DNA of 64,000 nt from Macrococcoides bohemicum (GCF_003259675.1 NZ_PZJG01000003.1:1-64000), one strand, 5' to 3'. Counted from the first letter of the stretch, positions 1 through 9,675 are shown. The notes: generated by a model from the sequence alone, not told the origin. Translations and numbers: made by a program.

Positions 1-112
1 TTCCCAACTTCGGTTATAAGATCCCTCAAAGATGATGAGGTTAATAGGTTCGAGGTGGAAGTACAGTAATGTATGGAGCTGACGAATACTAATCGATCGA
101 AGACTTAATCAA
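1..112 (+). rRNA. 23S ribosomal RNA, 3' end (partial)
   Basis: The first bases match the conserved 3' end of Firmicutes 23S rRNA, including the GACGAATACTAATCGATCGA stretch just before the mature end. The gene begins outside the window. The 3' boundary is estimated to a few bases from the usual staphylococcal ending. Confidence 0.93.
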
Positions 113-205
113 TTTTATAGATTTTTTGCACGGTGATGTTTGGTACATCATATTTCTTCTTAAGTTTATCTAGTTTTGAAGGTACAATACCTTTAATATA
201 CTTTG

Positions 206-320
206 TCTGGTGACGATGGCAGAGAGGTCACACCTGTTCCCATACCGAACACAGAAGTTAAGCTCTCTAGCGCCGATGGTAGTTGGTCTTACGATCCGCG
301 AGAGTAGGACGTTGCCGGGC
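206..320 (+). rRNA. rrf: 5S ribosomal RNA
   Basis: A 115-base 5S rRNA starts at TCTGGTGACGATGGC and ends at GTTGCCGGGC, with the conserved CACACCTGTTCCCATACCGA loop region. It lies about 93 bases after the 23S end, as expected for an rRNA operon, and is followed at once by tRNA genes. Confidence 0.96.
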
Positions 321-334
321 AATTTTTATATTTA

Positions 335-409
335 TCCACAGTAGCTCAGTGGTAGAGCTATCGGCTGTTAACCGATCGGTCGTAGGTTCGAGTCCTACCT
401 GTGGAGCCA
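335..409 (+). tRNA. tRNA-Asn (GTT)
   Basis: Cloverleaf with acceptor TCCACAG/CTGTGGA, anticodon loop CTGTTAA (GTT), T-arm GGTTCGAGTCC and an encoded CCA end. First tRNA after 5S. Confidence 0.96.
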
Positions 410-413
410 TTTA

Positions 414-488
414 GGCCCCTTGGTCAAGCGGTTAAGACACCGCCCTTTCACGGCGGTAACACGGGTTCGAATCCCGTAGGGGTCACCA
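414..488 (+). tRNA. tRNA-Glu (TTC)
   Basis: Acceptor GGCCCCT/AGGGGTC, anticodon loop CTTTCAC (TTC), T-arm GGTTCGAATCC, encoded CCA. Confidence 0.96.
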
Positions 489-491
489 TTT

Positions 492-567
492 GGAGGATTA
501 GCTCAGCTGGGAGAGCATCTGCCTTACAAGCAGAGGGTCGGCGGTTCGAGCCCGTCATCCTCCACCA
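492..567 (+). tRNA. tRNA-Val (TAC)
   Basis: Acceptor GGAGGAT/ATCCTCC, anticodon loop CTTACAA (TAC), T-arm GGTTCGAGCC, encoded CCA. Confidence 0.96.
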
Positions 568-595
568 TTTTTGGAAACAATCAGCATACATATAC

Positions 596-679
596 GGAGG
601 GGTAGCGAAGTGGCTAAACGCGGCGGACTGTAAATCCGCTCCTTCGGGTTCGGCAGTTCGAATCTGCCCCCCTCCACCA
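596..679 (+). tRNA. tRNA-Tyr (GTA)
   Basis: 84-base class II tRNA with a long variable arm (CTCCTTCGGGTTCGG region), anticodon loop CTGTAAA (GTA), acceptor GGAGGGG/CCCCTCC and encoded CCA. Confidence 0.95.
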
Positions 680-685
680 TCTTAT

Positions 686-760
686 TGGGCTATAGCCAAG
701 CGGTAAGGCAACGGACTTTGACTCCGTCACTCGTTGGTTCGAATCCAGCTAGCCCAGCCA
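686..760 (+). tRNA. tRNA-Gln (TTG)
   Basis: Acceptor TGGGCTA/TAGCCCA, anticodon loop CTTTGAC (TTG), encoded CCA. Confidence 0.96.
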
Positions 761-767
761 TTTTTTA

Positions 768-840
768 GAGCCATTAGCTCAGTTGGTAGAGCATTTGACT
801 TTTAATCAAAGGGTCAGAGGTTCGAATCCTCTATGGCTCA
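768..840 (+). tRNA. tRNA-Lys (TTT)
   Basis: Acceptor GAGCCAT/ATGGCTC, anticodon loop CTTTTAA (TTT), T-arm GGTTCGAATCC. Unlike the five upstream tRNAs its CCA is not encoded; the DNA reads TCA after the discriminator A. Last gene of the operon. Confidence 0.95.
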
Positions 841-845
841 TCATT

Positions 846-872
846 AAGCATCCTGATTAGGATGCTTTTTTT
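846..872 (+). terminator. rRNA/tRNA operon terminator
   Basis: Perfect 9-bp stem AAGCATCCT/AGGATGCTT with a GATT loop and a following T-run, directly after tRNA-Lys. Confidence 0.9.
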
Positions 873-1042
873 GTGGTCTTTTTTCTCATAAATTCATTAT
901 TATCAGTGTATAGCTTATCAATATTATACATAAATATCCATTTTATTCATTTATGCATAAAAATATTGTATATTCACTTTATGTTGTATAAAATTAAAGT
1001 AGTCAGATTATTTAAAAATTTATGGGATAAGGGGAATACATA

Positions 1043-1945
1043 ATGAATAAGACAATCGAGATTATTGGAGCGCCAAGTGCTTTTGGTCAACGTAAACTAG
1101 GGGTGAATATGGGACCAGATGCTATGCGCTATGCTGGATTAATTGAACGGTTAGAAAATATAGGTCATACAGTTATTGACCAGGGTAATGTGGAATCACC
1201 AGCAATTGATATGAAAAAATATAAAGCAGAACAAGGTGGTCTTCGTAATTTAGAAGAGGTTACAATATTCTGTGAATCACTTTGTGATAAAGTTGATGGG
1301 GTAGTACAAAAAGGTAATTATCCTGTTGTCATTGGTGGAGACCATTCAATTGCAATGGGTACTATCAGCGGTATTGCTAAGCATTATGAAAATTTAGGTG
1401 TAATCTGGTATGATGCGCATGGTGATTTAAATATCGATGAAACTTCACCTTCTGGTAACATTCATGGCATGCCACTAAGAGCTTTAATCGGAGATGGTCA
1501 TGAAGATTTAGTTAATATCGGTGGATACAAAAATAAAGTGAAAATAGAAAATATCGTATTAATCGGTATGCGTGATCTTGATGAAGGCGAGAAAGCATAC
1601 ATTAAAGAAGTAGGTATTCAAACATATACGATGGCTGATATCGATCGTTTAGGTATTGGTACAGTGATTGCGGAAACATTAGCTTATTTAGATAAATGTG
1701 ATGGCATCCATTTATCATTAGATGTTGATGCTTTAGATCCTGTAGAAACACCAGGAACAGGAACAACAGTGCCAGGTGGTATTACATATCGTGAAAGTCA
1801 CTTTGCATTAGAGTTATTAAATGATAGTGAAAAAATTACTTCATTTGAAATCGTAGAAGTGAATCCTTTAATCGATATTTATAACAAGACAGCAGAGCAA
1901 GCTGTTGGTTTAGTAGGGTCTTTCTTTGGTGAAAAATTATTATAA
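1043..1945 (+). CDS. rocF: Arginase
   Basis: Cytosolic manganese enzyme that splits arginine into ornithine and urea, the entry step of arginine catabolism. The 300-residue protein has the ureohydrolase metal-binding signatures in order: GGDHS near residue 98, WYDAHGDLN near residue 121, and SLDVDALDP near residue 225. Length matches Firmicutes arginases. ATG follows AAGGGGAA with good spacing. It stands alone after the tRNA cluster and ends at a bidirectional terminator shared with the convergent regulator gene. In S. aureus the arginase gene lies directly beside cdaA; here two regulator genes come between. Confidence 0.95.
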   Translation: MNKTIEIIGAPSAFGQRKLGVNMGPDAMRYAGLIERLENIGHTVIDQGNVESPAIDMKKYKAEQGGLRNLEEVTIFCESLCDKVDGVVQKGNYPVVIGGDHSIAMGTISGIAKHYENLGVIWYDAHGDLNIDETSPSGNIHGMPLRALIGDGHEDLVNIGGYKNKVKIENIVLIGMRDLDEGEKAYIKEVGIQTYTMADIDRLGIGTVIAETLAYLDKCDGIHLSLDVDALDPVETPGTGTTVPGGITYRESHFALELLNDSEKITSFEIVEVNPLIDIYNKTAEQAVGLVGSFFGEKLL

Positions 1946-1955
1946 ATAAGTAAAA

Positions 1956-1996
1956 AAAATATTCCCTGCCAATTAATTTTGGGCAGGGAATATTTT
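1956..1996. terminator. Bidirectional terminator overlapping a CDS end
   Basis: A perfect 15-bp stem (AAAATATTCCCTGCC and its complement, loop 1971-1981) serves rocF and the convergent regulator. The distal arm lies inside the last codons and stop of the minus-strand gene, so the hairpin sequence also encodes that protein's C-terminus. Confidence 0.88.
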
Positions 1997-2416
1997 TATT
2001 TGGTAATTTGAGTCAGCATTTTTAGATGAAGCTTTTTTCACATACTTTTTAAGGTCTTTTTTAAATTCAGGAAATTCTTTTTCGTTGATTTGAAGCTTAA
2101 ATGATAGATTATCTTTCTTGCTATCTTCTTCTGCATATTTCAGTAAATCTAGCTTTGGAACAAGTTGTTTTGCAACAGGTGCATAAAATTTCTGAATAAT
2201 ACTATGCTTTTGTTCTGTTTTCACTAATTCTATAATGCCTTGTTTTTCAAGTTCTGCTAAGTGGTAATGAATTTTTGCACGTGGAATTTCTAATTCATCT
2301 GCGAGCTGCTGTCCAGTTTTCGCTTCAACTGCAAGTAATTCTAATAATTTAATACGAAAAGGGTCACTTACGCACTTTAACTGAGCAAGGTTTTCGATAA
2401 CTAAAATATCTAACAT
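1973..2416 (-). CDS. ArsR-type winged-helix transcriptional regulator
   Basis: A 147-residue DNA-binding protein. Residues 10-75 form an ArsR/HTH_20 winged helix: LKCVSDPFRIKLLELL, then the recognition region QLADELEIPRAKIHYHLAEL and a wing with KQGIIELV. The remaining ~70 residues are charged (KKDLKKYVKK) with no visible cysteine metal site, so metal sensing is not supported. ATG is preceded by AAGGAG. It converges on rocF and is divergent from the XRE-TPR regulator across about 390 bp. Target genes are unknown; an imperfect inverted repeat at 2471-2491 could be its own operator. Confidence 0.8.
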   Translation of the reverse strand: MLDILVIENLAQLKCVSDPFRIKLLELLAVEAKTGQQLADELEIPRAKIHYHLAELEKQGIIELVKTEQKHSIIQKFYAPVAKQLVPKLDLLKYAEEDSKKDNLSFKLQINEKEFPEFKKDLKKYVKKASSKNADSNYQIKIFPAQN

Positions 2417-2470
2417 TACGCTTCTCCTTAGTATTATTACTTATTTTATTTGGATAATTATATTATCGTT

Positions 2471-2491
2471 GTTAACATCAATTATGTCAAC
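2471..2491. promoter_or_regulatory. Candidate operator between divergent regulators
   Basis: Inverted repeat GTTAACAT-N5-ATGTCAAC with one mismatch, 55 bp upstream of the ArsR-type start. The half-site ATGTTAAC occurs again at 2751-2758 before the XRE-TPR gene. The rest of 2417-2803 is AT-rich and shows no gene; a TATAAT at 2731-2736 may be the -10 box of the downstream regulator. Confidence 0.3.
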
Positions 2492-2803
2492 GAATTACAC
2501 TAATTGTTTAATTTTAGCATTATACTAAATATCATTATTTTTCATGGATTTTTAGTTTTTGTTAAAAGATAAATAGACATGTTGGAAATATTAATGATAT
2601 TTATAATTTCTTGATATTTTTGTGATGCCAGTAAAAAGTGTTGTATATTTATATTATTGTTATCAAGTGGTTGTAATACTAACTTTTACTTTGATTTTAT
2701 CATTTAACAATGTCTTAAAATATCTATCTATATAATAAGTTACGTATGGAATGTTAACTTTATTTCGTTTATGATGATATTATATGAAAAAGAGGTGAAT
2801 CTC

Positions 2804-4072
2804 GTGGTTGGTCAAAGAATAAAAGAATTACGTAATCAGGCAAATTTAACACAACAGGAATTAGCTGATGGTATTATTTCAAGAACATATTTAAGTTTAA
2901 TAGAAAAGAATTCGGTACATCCTTCTACCAATGTCCTAAAGAAATTGAGTGTGCGTTTAAATTGTACATTGGAGGATTTTACAAATACATCTGAAGATCG
3001 TAATTTAAGTTTATTAGAGATTAAAAAAGAGATTAAATGGGCTGAGAATCATGTTTTGATGAATGATTTCAAAAACCTTGGAGCGTTTATCAATAAGAAT
3101 TACGAAACGCTTGAGAGCATTACAGAAGCTGAACGTGGAGCTATCAGCTGGGTAACAGCCAGTTATTATTTTCACCAAAAAGACTATGATAATGCCCGTA
3201 AGTATGTAGAGAAGGCGATAGCTATCGTTAAGAAGATGCGTGAAGTTACTATTTATTTACGTTCATTAGAGCTATTAGGCAGGATTGAATATGAAGTTGG
3301 CAATGTTATGGAGGCAATTAATCAATTAACTAAAGCAAATAATATTACAATCGTTGAGAATGTGGTAAATATTACGCGTGTCTCTATCCTTTACCATTTA
3401 GGTAAGTATTATTCACGTGTCGGTGAATTTTACGTTGCAATTAAACTGTGTGAAGAAGCAATCGATCTAAATATGAAGCTTAATACGTATCATATGGCGT
3501 TAAATATCGAGAATACATTAGGCCGTTCTTACCATGCAACGAAAGATTTTGAACAGGCTGAATATCATTATCGCAGAGCAATTAGTTATGCTGAACTGCG
3601 CCCAGTCTCATTTGATCTAATAGGTAGTTTGAGTAATCTCGCGATGCTCTTAATGGAGCTGAATCGTACAGATGAAGCATATGAAATCATTTTAAAATGT
3701 AATAAAATGCTTGATAACTATCGATTTGATCATCCTTATGCAGTTAATATTCGCCTGCACTTAGCTGAGGTGATGATTTGCAAAGGTAATTATGAAGATG
3801 CAAGAGCGATAATCGCAGAAAATATTAAAAATGATGATACTGGATATGGTGAAGAGTTGATGGGTGACCTCGAATATCAACTGGAGAACTATCAAGGTGC
3901 ATTAACTTACTACAAAATTGCGTTAAATGGTAATGAGCATGTGTACTATTTTGGTAGAATTTCGAAAAAGATTGCAGAAATTTATGTGAAACTTGGAGAT
4001 TTAGAACAATCCAATGAATATTATAAAAAATGCATCAATCTATACGAAGATTCCCTGCCATACATGGTATAA
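2804..4072 (+). CDS. XRE-family regulator with C-terminal TPR repeats
   Basis: 422-residue protein: an N-terminal Cro/C1-type helix-turn-helix (IKELRNQANLTQQELADG, then SRTYLSLIEKNSVHPS) followed by about 350 residues of helical tetratricopeptide-like repeats (for example NTLGRSYHATKDFEQAEYHY and LGDLEQSNEYYKKC). This layout is that of RRNPP/PlcR-NprR-like regulators, which in known cases bind a short secreted peptide. GTG at 2804 is chosen over ATG 2771 because GAGGTG sits 7 bases before it. It ends 31 bp before cdaA on the same strand, so it may be co-transcribed with the c-di-AMP operon. No obvious peptide gene was seen beside it. Confidence 0.82.
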   Translation: MVGQRIKELRNQANLTQQELADGIISRTYLSLIEKNSVHPSTNVLKKLSVRLNCTLEDFTNTSEDRNLSLLEIKKEIKWAENHVLMNDFKNLGAFINKNYETLESITEAERGAISWVTASYYFHQKDYDNARKYVEKAIAIVKKMREVTIYLRSLELLGRIEYEVGNVMEAINQLTKANNITIVENVVNITRVSILYHLGKYYSRVGEFYVAIKLCEEAIDLNMKLNTYHMALNIENTLGRSYHATKDFEQAEYHYRRAISYAELRPVSFDLIGSLSNLAMLLMELNRTDEAYEIILKCNKMLDNYRFDHPYAVNIRLHLAEVMICKGNYEDARAIIAENIKNDDTGYGEELMGDLEYQLENYQGALTYYKIALNGNEHVYYFGRISKKIAEIYVKLGDLEQSNEYYKKCINLYEDSLPYMV

Positions 4073-4103
4073 TTATTTTTAGCATGAATATGGAGGAGAT
4101 ACA

Positions 4104-4913
4104 ATGCAGCTCTTTAGTGTACTTGATAATTTAAGTACTGTTAAGATCATTACGGGCATCTTAGACTTGCTGATTGTATGGTATGTTATTTATTTGCTAA
4201 TCAATGCAATTAAAGGCACGAAAGCCATCCAATTATTAAAAGGTATCTTCTTTATTCTGATTGGTAGAACACTGAGTAATCAGCTGGATTTAACAACAAC
4301 GACGAAAATGTTTGATATGGTTATGGAATGGGGTTTCTTAGCCATCATTGTTATCTTTCAACCAGAATTAAGAAGAGCTTTAGAACAGCTCGGACGAGGT
4401 AGTTTATTTAAACGCAATGCAGCAAATTTAAAGGTTAACCAGGCAAAGCTTACAGATGCCATGGTAAAATCAGTACAGTACATGGCGAAACGTCGTATTG
4501 GTGCGTTAATCGTCTTTGAAAAAGAAACGGGTTTACAGGATTATATAGAAACAGGTATACCAATCAATGCAGATATATCATCTGAATTATTAATTAATAT
4601 ATTTATTCCTAATACGCCTTTACATGATGGTGCGATGATTGTACAGGGTGATAAGATTGCTGTTGCAGCAAGTTATCTTCCTTTATCAGATAGTGCTAAG
4701 ATTCAAAAGAGTTTAGGAACACGTCACCGTGCCGCAGTAGGTATTTCTGAAGTATCAGATGCTTTTACTGTAGTTGTTTCTGAAGAGACAGGCGACATTT
4801 CAGTGACATATAACGGCAGATTACGAAAAGATGTATCATTAGAAGTGTTTGAGGCCTTGCTTACGGAACATTGGTTTAGTACACATGTCACGAAGAAAGG
4901 TGTTGAAGAATAA
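4104..4913 (+). CDS. cdaA: Diadenylate cyclase CdaA (DacA)
   Basis: Membrane enzyme that makes the essential second messenger c-di-AMP from two ATP. 269 residues: three hydrophobic segments in the first ~95 residues, then the DAC domain with the catalytic motifs LHDGAMIV (DGA, near residue 174) and GTRHRAAVG (RHR, near residue 208). Start ATG follows GGAGGAG. It heads the conserved cdaA-cdaR-glmM operon; its stop overlaps the cdaR start as TAATG, implying translational coupling. Confidence 0.96.
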   Translation: MQLFSVLDNLSTVKIITGILDLLIVWYVIYLLINAIKGTKAIQLLKGIFFILIGRTLSNQLDLTTTTKMFDMVMEWGFLAIIVIFQPELRRALEQLGRGSLFKRNAANLKVNQAKLTDAMVKSVQYMAKRRIGALIVFEKETGLQDYIETGIPINADISSELLINIFIPNTPLHDGAMIVQGDKIAVAASYLPLSDSAKIQKSLGTRHRAAVGISEVSDAFTVVVSEETGDISVTYNGRLRKDVSLEVFEALLTEHWFSTHVTKKGVEE

Positions 4914-5848
4914 TGCTTGAGAATAAATGGGGACTGAGATTTATTGCATTTGTGCTTGCTTTGTTTTTATTTTTATCAGTCAACGATGTCTTCGCACTTT
5001 TTGGTGATAATCAATTCAATCAGAAGGATCAGACGGTCATTGAAGATGTTCCGGTTAAAATTGTGTATGATGATAAAAACTTATATTTAACCGGTGCGCC
5101 GAAGACAGTAAATGTTCGAGTGAGCGGTCCACAGTCTATCGTAAAGAAGACGGAGAGTATGATGGACTTTACGGTGACGCTCGACTTGTCCAGTTCTAAA
5201 GTTGGAGAATATAAAAAGAAGTTTAAAGTAAAAGGAATTTCTGATAAATTAAATTATGAAGTAATTCCGAAATTTGCAAATATCACTTTATCTGAAAAGA
5301 TTAAAGATACAAGACAAGTAGAAGCAGAAGTGAGCAATTCTCGTATTGCGACGGGTTATGAATTAACAGGTAAAGAAGTTGATCCATCACAAGTTACCAT
5401 TACTGGTGGAGAAGATGAGATTAATAAGATTGCATATGTGAAAGCAACATTGCAGGATAATACGAAACTATCTAAGACAACAAGTGAAGAAGCAGAAGTT
5501 AATGTATTTGATTCTAATCTTAATAAACTTGATGTATCCGTAAAACCTGCTAAAGTAAAAGTTAACATCAAGATTGCACCGACTTCAAAGACGGTAGCGA
5601 TTAGTGTAAAGAAATCAGGAAAGTTACCTTCAAATCTAAAACTAAACAGTCTGGAACTATCTGAATCTGAAGTAGAACTATTTGGAAAGCGTTCGGTGTT
5701 AGATGGTATCGGTAGTTTAGCGATAGAAGTTGATTTATCGAAAGTAACAAAAGATACAGTCGTTAAGGAAAATATTCCTTTACCGAAAGACGTATCAAGT
5801 GCCAATCCAAAGCAAGTAGAAATTATGATAGATGTATCTAAAAAATAA
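4913..5848 (+). CDS. cdaR: CdaA regulatory protein CdaR (YbbR)
   Basis: Extracytoplasmic partner of CdaA that modulates c-di-AMP synthesis. 311 residues: one N-terminal transmembrane segment (FIAFVLALFLFLSVNDVFAL) followed by about three YbbR beta domains, each with the pattern VPVKIVYD...VNVRVSGP...TVTLDLSS. The translational overlap with cdaA fits a 1:1 complex. glmM follows after 26 bp. Confidence 0.94.
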   Translation: MLENKWGLRFIAFVLALFLFLSVNDVFALFGDNQFNQKDQTVIEDVPVKIVYDDKNLYLTGAPKTVNVRVSGPQSIVKKTESMMDFTVTLDLSSSKVGEYKKKFKVKGISDKLNYEVIPKFANITLSEKIKDTRQVEAEVSNSRIATGYELTGKEVDPSQVTITGGEDEINKIAYVKATLQDNTKLSKTTSEEAEVNVFDSNLNKLDVSVKPAKVKVNIKIAPTSKTVAISVKKSGKLPSNLKLNSLELSESEVELFGKRSVLDGIGSLAIEVDLSKVTKDTVVKENIPLPKDVSSANPKQVEIMIDVSKK

Positions 5849-5874
5849 CGATATGAATAAAAGGAGTTTAAAAA

Positions 5875-7221
5875 ATGGGTAAATATTTTGGGACAGACGG
5901 TGTAAGAGGTGTAGCTAATAGTGAGTTAACACCAGAATTAGCTTTTGAATTAGGCCGATATGGTGGTTATGTATTAGCACACGGCGGAACGGCTAAACCA
6001 ACAGTAGTTGTAGGTCGTGACACACGTGTTTCTGGTATTATGTTAGAGTCAGCACTTGTAGCAGGATTATTATCTACAGGTGCAGAAGTAATGCGCTTAG
6101 GTGTTATTTCTACCCCAGGTGTTGCTTATTTAACAAGAGAATTAAATGCACAAGCCGGCGTTATGATTTCTGCAAGTCATAATCCAGTACAAGATAATGG
6201 CATTAAATTCTTCGGTTCAGATGGTTATAAATTAAGTGATGCACAAGAAGCGAAAATCGAAGCATTATTAGATGCGAAAGAAGACACTTTACCACGTCCA
6301 ACAGGCGTTGACTTGGGCCATACTTCAGATTACTTTGAAGGTGGACAAAAGTATTTAAGCTTTATTAAATCAACGATCGATGGTGATTTAGAAGGATTAA
6401 AGATCGCATTAGATGGTGCACATGGTTCAACATATTCATTAGCGCCTTATTTATTCGGTGACTTAGAAGCTGATACAGTAACAATCGGCTGTAATCCAGA
6501 TGGCAACAACATCAATGACGGTGTAGGTTCAACGCATCCTGAAGGATTAGCAGAATTAGTAGTGGACTCTGGTAGTGACTTTGGTTTAGCATTTGATGGT
6601 GATGGAGACCGTATTATCGCAGTAGACGAAAAAGGACAAATTGTTGATGGCGACCAAATTATGTTTATTTTAGCGCAAAGTATGCATAATGAAGGCACTT
6701 TAAAAGACAACATGGTTGTTTCAACTGTAATGAGTAACTTAGGATTCTATAAAGCATTAGATGCATTTGATATTAAATCAAATAAAACTAAAGTAGGAGA
6801 CCGTTACGTTGTTGAAGAGATGAGAAACGGTAAGTACAACTTAGGTGGAGAGCAGTCAGGACATATTGTAATGATGGATTACAATACAACTGGTGACGGA
6901 TTATTAACAGGTGTTCATTTAGCGAGCATCATTAAGAAATCTGGTAAGACACTAAGTGAGTTAGCAGGACAAATGAAGAAATATCCACAACGTTTAGTGA
7001 ACATCCGCGTTTCAGATAAACATGCTGTTGAAGAGCACTCAGCAGTCGCTGAATCAATTGTAAAAGTTGAAGTGGAAATGAACGGTGAAGGACGCGTATT
7101 AGTACGTCCATCTGGAACTGAACCATTAGTACGTGTAATGGTTGAAGCGAAAACTGATGAAGATGCTGAACGTTTTGTAAACAGTATCGCTGATGTTGTA
7201 CGTGAACATATGGGGATTTAA
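5875..7221 (+). CDS. glmM: Phosphoglucosamine mutase
   Basis: Interconverts glucosamine-6-phosphate and glucosamine-1-phosphate for UDP-GlcNAc and wall synthesis. 448 residues with the family motifs: N-terminal [11 protein letters not shown], the phosphoserine loop [14 protein letters not shown] (near residue 100), the metal loop FDGDGDR (near 240), the substrate loop GGEQSGH (near 323), and the phosphate-binding [11 protein letters not shown] near the end. RBS AAGGAG. Third gene of the c-di-AMP operon, as in other Firmicutes, where GlmM physically regulates CdaA. Confidence 0.97.
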   Translation: MGKYFGTDGVRGVANSELTPELAFELGRYGGYVLAHGGTAKPTVVVGRDTRVSGIMLESALVAGLLSTGAEVMRLGVISTPGVAYLTRELNAQAGVMISASHNPVQDNGIKFFGSDGYKLSDAQEAKIEALLDAKEDTLPRPTGVDLGHTSDYFEGGQKYLSFIKSTIDGDLEGLKIALDGAHGSTYSLAPYLFGDLEADTVTIGCNPDGNNINDGVGSTHPEGLAELVVDSGSDFGLAFDGDGDRIIAVDEKGQIVDGDQIMFILAQSMHNEGTLKDNMVVSTVMSNLGFYKALDAFDIKSNKTKVGDRYVVEEMRNGKYNLGGEQSGHIVMMDYNTTGDGLLTGVHLASIIKKSGKTLSELAGQMKKYPQRLVNIRVSDKHAVEEHSAVAESIVKVEVEMNGEGRVLVRPSGTEPLVRVMVEAKTDEDAERFVNSIADVVREHMGI

Positions 7222-7237
7222 TAATATTATATAAGAG

Positions 7238-7265
7238 GACCAAATCTTCTGATTTGGTCTTTTTT
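7238..7265 (+). terminator. cdaA-cdaR-glmM operon terminator
   Basis: Stem GACCAAATC/GATTTGGTC with a TTCT loop and a T-run, 16 bp after glmM. Confidence 0.88.
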
Positions 7266-7468
7266 ATGGTTCTTAAATCTAAAAGATAATTATTTAATCT
7301 TTGTGAACTATAATAATTTCGAAATAATCTTCCAAATAATGACATTAAAAAAATAATTTAACTCATATTTATAGTGTAATAATATAAAATCTGAAGCTTG
7401 TATTGTTTTGATATATAAGACAAGTTGTATTAATAGTTCTATTTCCGAAAGATATAATCTTCTGATAC

Positions 7469-7498
7469 TTGTCTAATTTATATAAAATATAGTACAAT
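7469..7498 (+). promoter_or_regulatory. Probable glmS promoter
   Basis: TTGTCT, 18-base spacer, TACAAT, about 45 bp before the ribozyme core. The stretch 7266-7468 between the glmM terminator and this promoter is AT-rich with nothing else recognisable. Confidence 0.5.
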
Positions 7499-7545
7499 TA
7501 CAGAAGTTTGATTGAAAGTGAGGGTAGATAAAAACTGAATATACA

Positions 7546-7678
7546 GCGCCAGAACAGGAAACTGTTGACGAGGAAGATGGTTATCGAAAATTCGGCGGAT
7601 GCCATCACGGATAGTAGCTATTCGATAGTTGATGTAACAAACCACTTGGGCAACTGAGTGAACAAAAGACATCAGCAT
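7546..7678 (+). ncRNA. glmS self-cleaving ribozyme (GlcN6P riboswitch)
   Basis: The 5' leader of glmS holds the conserved glmS ribozyme core: AGCGCC at the cleavage site (cut expected between 7545 and 7546), then GTTGACGAGGA, GGTTATCGAAAATTCGGCGG and ATGCC. The outer helix GATGT (7631-7635)/ACATC (7669-7673) encloses the P4 hairpin CACTTGGG...GAGTG. In Firmicutes glucosamine-6-phosphate acts as cofactor, the mRNA cleaves itself and is then degraded, giving product feedback on glmS. Ends are estimated by comparison with the B. subtilis element from memory. Confidence 0.93.
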
Positions 7679-7747
7679 AGCACAAATAAACAATCTATTT
7701 AAATTAACTTATTTTAAATGCGCCAATGCGCTCAGGAGGAACTTATT

Positions 7748-9550
7748 ATGTGTGGTATCGTAGGTTATATTGGAACACAAGATGCAAAAGAAATTTTATT
7801 AAAAGGTTTAGAAAAATTAGAATACCGTGGTTACGATTCAGCGGGTATCGCTGTTCGTAATGGTGAAGATGTACGTGTTTATAAAGAAAAAGGTCGTATT
7901 GCTGAATTACGTAAAGCAGTAGATTCAACGTTTGAATCAACGACTGGGATTGGTCATACACGTTGGGCAACTCACGGTGTACCAAATCGTGAAAACTCTC
8001 ACCCGCATCAATCTGAAAGTGGTCGTTTCACTTTAGTACATAACGGTGTAATTGAGAACTATGAACAATTAAAGAAAGAATATTTAACTGGTGTAACTTT
8101 CAAATCAGAAACTGATACTGAAATCATCGTTCAATTAATTGAATGCTTCTCTAAGCAAGGTTTAGAAACTGAGAAAGCCTTCGTTGAAGTAATCAAATTA
8201 TTACATGGTTCATATGCATTAGGTTTATTAGATAGTAAAAACCCAGATGTTATTTATGTAGCGAAAAACAAATCTCCATTATTAGTAGGTTTAGGAGATG
8301 GATTCAACGTTATCGCTTCTGACGCGATGGCGATGTTACAAGTTACAGACACTTACGTTGAATTAACTGATGGTGAAATCGTTCTTGTAGAACAAGAAAA
8401 AGTTACAATTAAAGATCAAGACGGTAAAGAAATTAACCGTAAACCATACAAAGCTGAAATCGATGCAAGTGATATCGAAAAAGGTACGTATGCGCACTAT
8501 ATGTTAAAAGAAATTTACGAACAACCTGGTGTTATGCGTAAAATCATTCAAAAATACCAAGATGATAAAGGTAACTTAATCATCGATAAAGATATCATTA
8601 AAGCTGTACGTAAGTCAGACCGTGTCTATATCGTAGCTTGTGGTACTTCATACAATGCTGGTTTAGTTGGTAAAGAATACTTAGAGAAATGGGCAAACGT
8701 ACCTACAGAAGTACACGTTGCATCTGAGTTCGTATACAATATGCCATTACTTTCTAAGCAACCATTATTTATCTTTATTTCACAATCAGGTGAAACTGCA
8801 GATAGCCGTGCAGTATTAGTAGAAGCTAAAAAATTAGGACATACAGCATTAACAATTACTAACGTACCTGGATCAACTTTATCACGTGAAGCTGACCATA
8901 CATTAATCTTACATGCTGGACCTGAAATCGCTGTAGCATCAACTAAAGCTTACACAGCTCAAATTGCTGTACTTGCGATTCTTTCACAAGTTGTTGCAAA
9001 AGAATCAGGTATTGAAACAGGAATCGATTTATTACCTGAACTTGCAAAAGTTACTGCTGCAATGACTGCAGTTATCGACGATGCAGATAAAATGGAACAA
9101 ATCGCTACTGATTTCTTATCAACTACTCGTAATGCGTTCTTTATTGGACGTACAATGGACTACTATGTAGGTGTTGAAGGTGCGTTAAAATTAAAAGAAA
9201 TCTCTTACATTCAGGCTGAAGGATTTGCTGGTGGAGAATTAAAACACGGAACAATTGCTTTAATTGAAGAAGGTACGCCAGTAATCGCATTAGCGACTCA
9301 AGAAGCGGTGAACTTATCAGTCCGTGGTAACGTGAAAGAAGTTGTTGCGCGTGGAGCTCATCCATGTATCATTACAATGGACGGGTTAGAACAAGATGGT
9401 GATACTTATGTGATTCCTCACGTTCATGAAATGTTAGCACCATTAGTATCTGTAGTTACAACTCAATTTATCGCTTACTATGCAGCTTTACACAGAGGTG
9501 CAGACGTAGATAAACCACGTAACTTAGCAAAATCTGTTACAGTAGAATAA
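7748..9550 (+). CDS. glmS: Glutamine--fructose-6-phosphate aminotransferase (isomerizing)
   Basis: Makes glucosamine-6-phosphate from fructose-6-phosphate and glutamine, the committed step to amino sugars. The 600-residue protein must start at MCGIVGYIG so that Cys2 is the N-terminal nucleophile of the glutaminase domain; an upstream in-frame ATG at 7718 is not used, and CAGGAGG lies before 7748. Visible motifs: [14 protein letters not shown], then two SIS isomerase domains with CGTSYNAG and SQSGETAD, and the C-terminal [11 protein letters not shown]. Controlled by the ribozyme upstream and closed by a strong terminator. Confidence 0.98.
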   Translation: MCGIVGYIGTQDAKEILLKGLEKLEYRGYDSAGIAVRNGEDVRVYKEKGRIAELRKAVDSTFESTTGIGHTRWATHGVPNRENSHPHQSESGRFTLVHNGVIENYEQLKKEYLTGVTFKSETDTEIIVQLIECFSKQGLETEKAFVEVIKLLHGSYALGLLDSKNPDVIYVAKNKSPLLVGLGDGFNVIASDAMAMLQVTDTYVELTDGEIVLVEQEKVTIKDQDGKEINRKPYKAEIDASDIEKGTYAHYMLKEIYEQPGVMRKIIQKYQDDKGNLIIDKDIIKAVRKSDRVYIVACGTSYNAGLVGKEYLEKWANVPTEVHVASEFVYNMPLLSKQPLFIFISQSGETADSRAVLVEAKKLGHTALTITNVPGSTLSREADHTLILHAGPEIAVASTKAYTAQIAVLAILSQVVAKESGIETGIDLLPELAKVTAAMTAVIDDADKMEQIATDFLSTTRNAFFIGRTMDYYVGVEGALKLKEISYIQAEGFAGGELKHGTIALIEEGTPVIALATQEAVNLSVRGNVKEVVARGAHPCIITMDGLEQDGDTYVIPHVHEMLAPLVSVVTTQFIAYYAALHRGADVDKPRNLAKSVTVE

Positions 9551-9562
9551 TATCAATATATT

Positions 9563-9597
9563 AAGTGTCTAAACATCATTGTTTAGGCACTTTTTTG
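9563..9597 (+). terminator. glmS terminator
   Basis: 12-bp stem AAGTGTCTAAAC/GTTTAGGCACTT with one wobble pair, followed by a T-run. Confidence 0.9.
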
Positions 9598-9675
9598 TAT
9601 CAAAAATCACTATATTTTTAAACACTTATCTATATGCTTTTGTTATATAATGGAACTGATGAGAGGATGATGAAA

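Noticed and set aside
401-706. 101-codon open frame on the plus strand
   Set aside because: It runs through the tRNA-Glu, -Val and -Tyr genes; tRNA sequences explain the openness.
900-1042. ARG-box-like AT palindromes before rocF (TTTATGCATAAAAAT region)
   Set aside because: The region is so AT-rich that such matches are expected by chance; no clear 18-bp ARG box could be defined.
5356-5805. 149-codon minus-strand frame inside cdaR
   Set aside because: Shadow of a clearly coding YbbR gene; serine-rich low-complexity product without RBS.
7478-7693. 71-codon minus-strand frame upstream of glmS
   Set aside because: It is antisense to the conserved glmS ribozyme and has no protein features.
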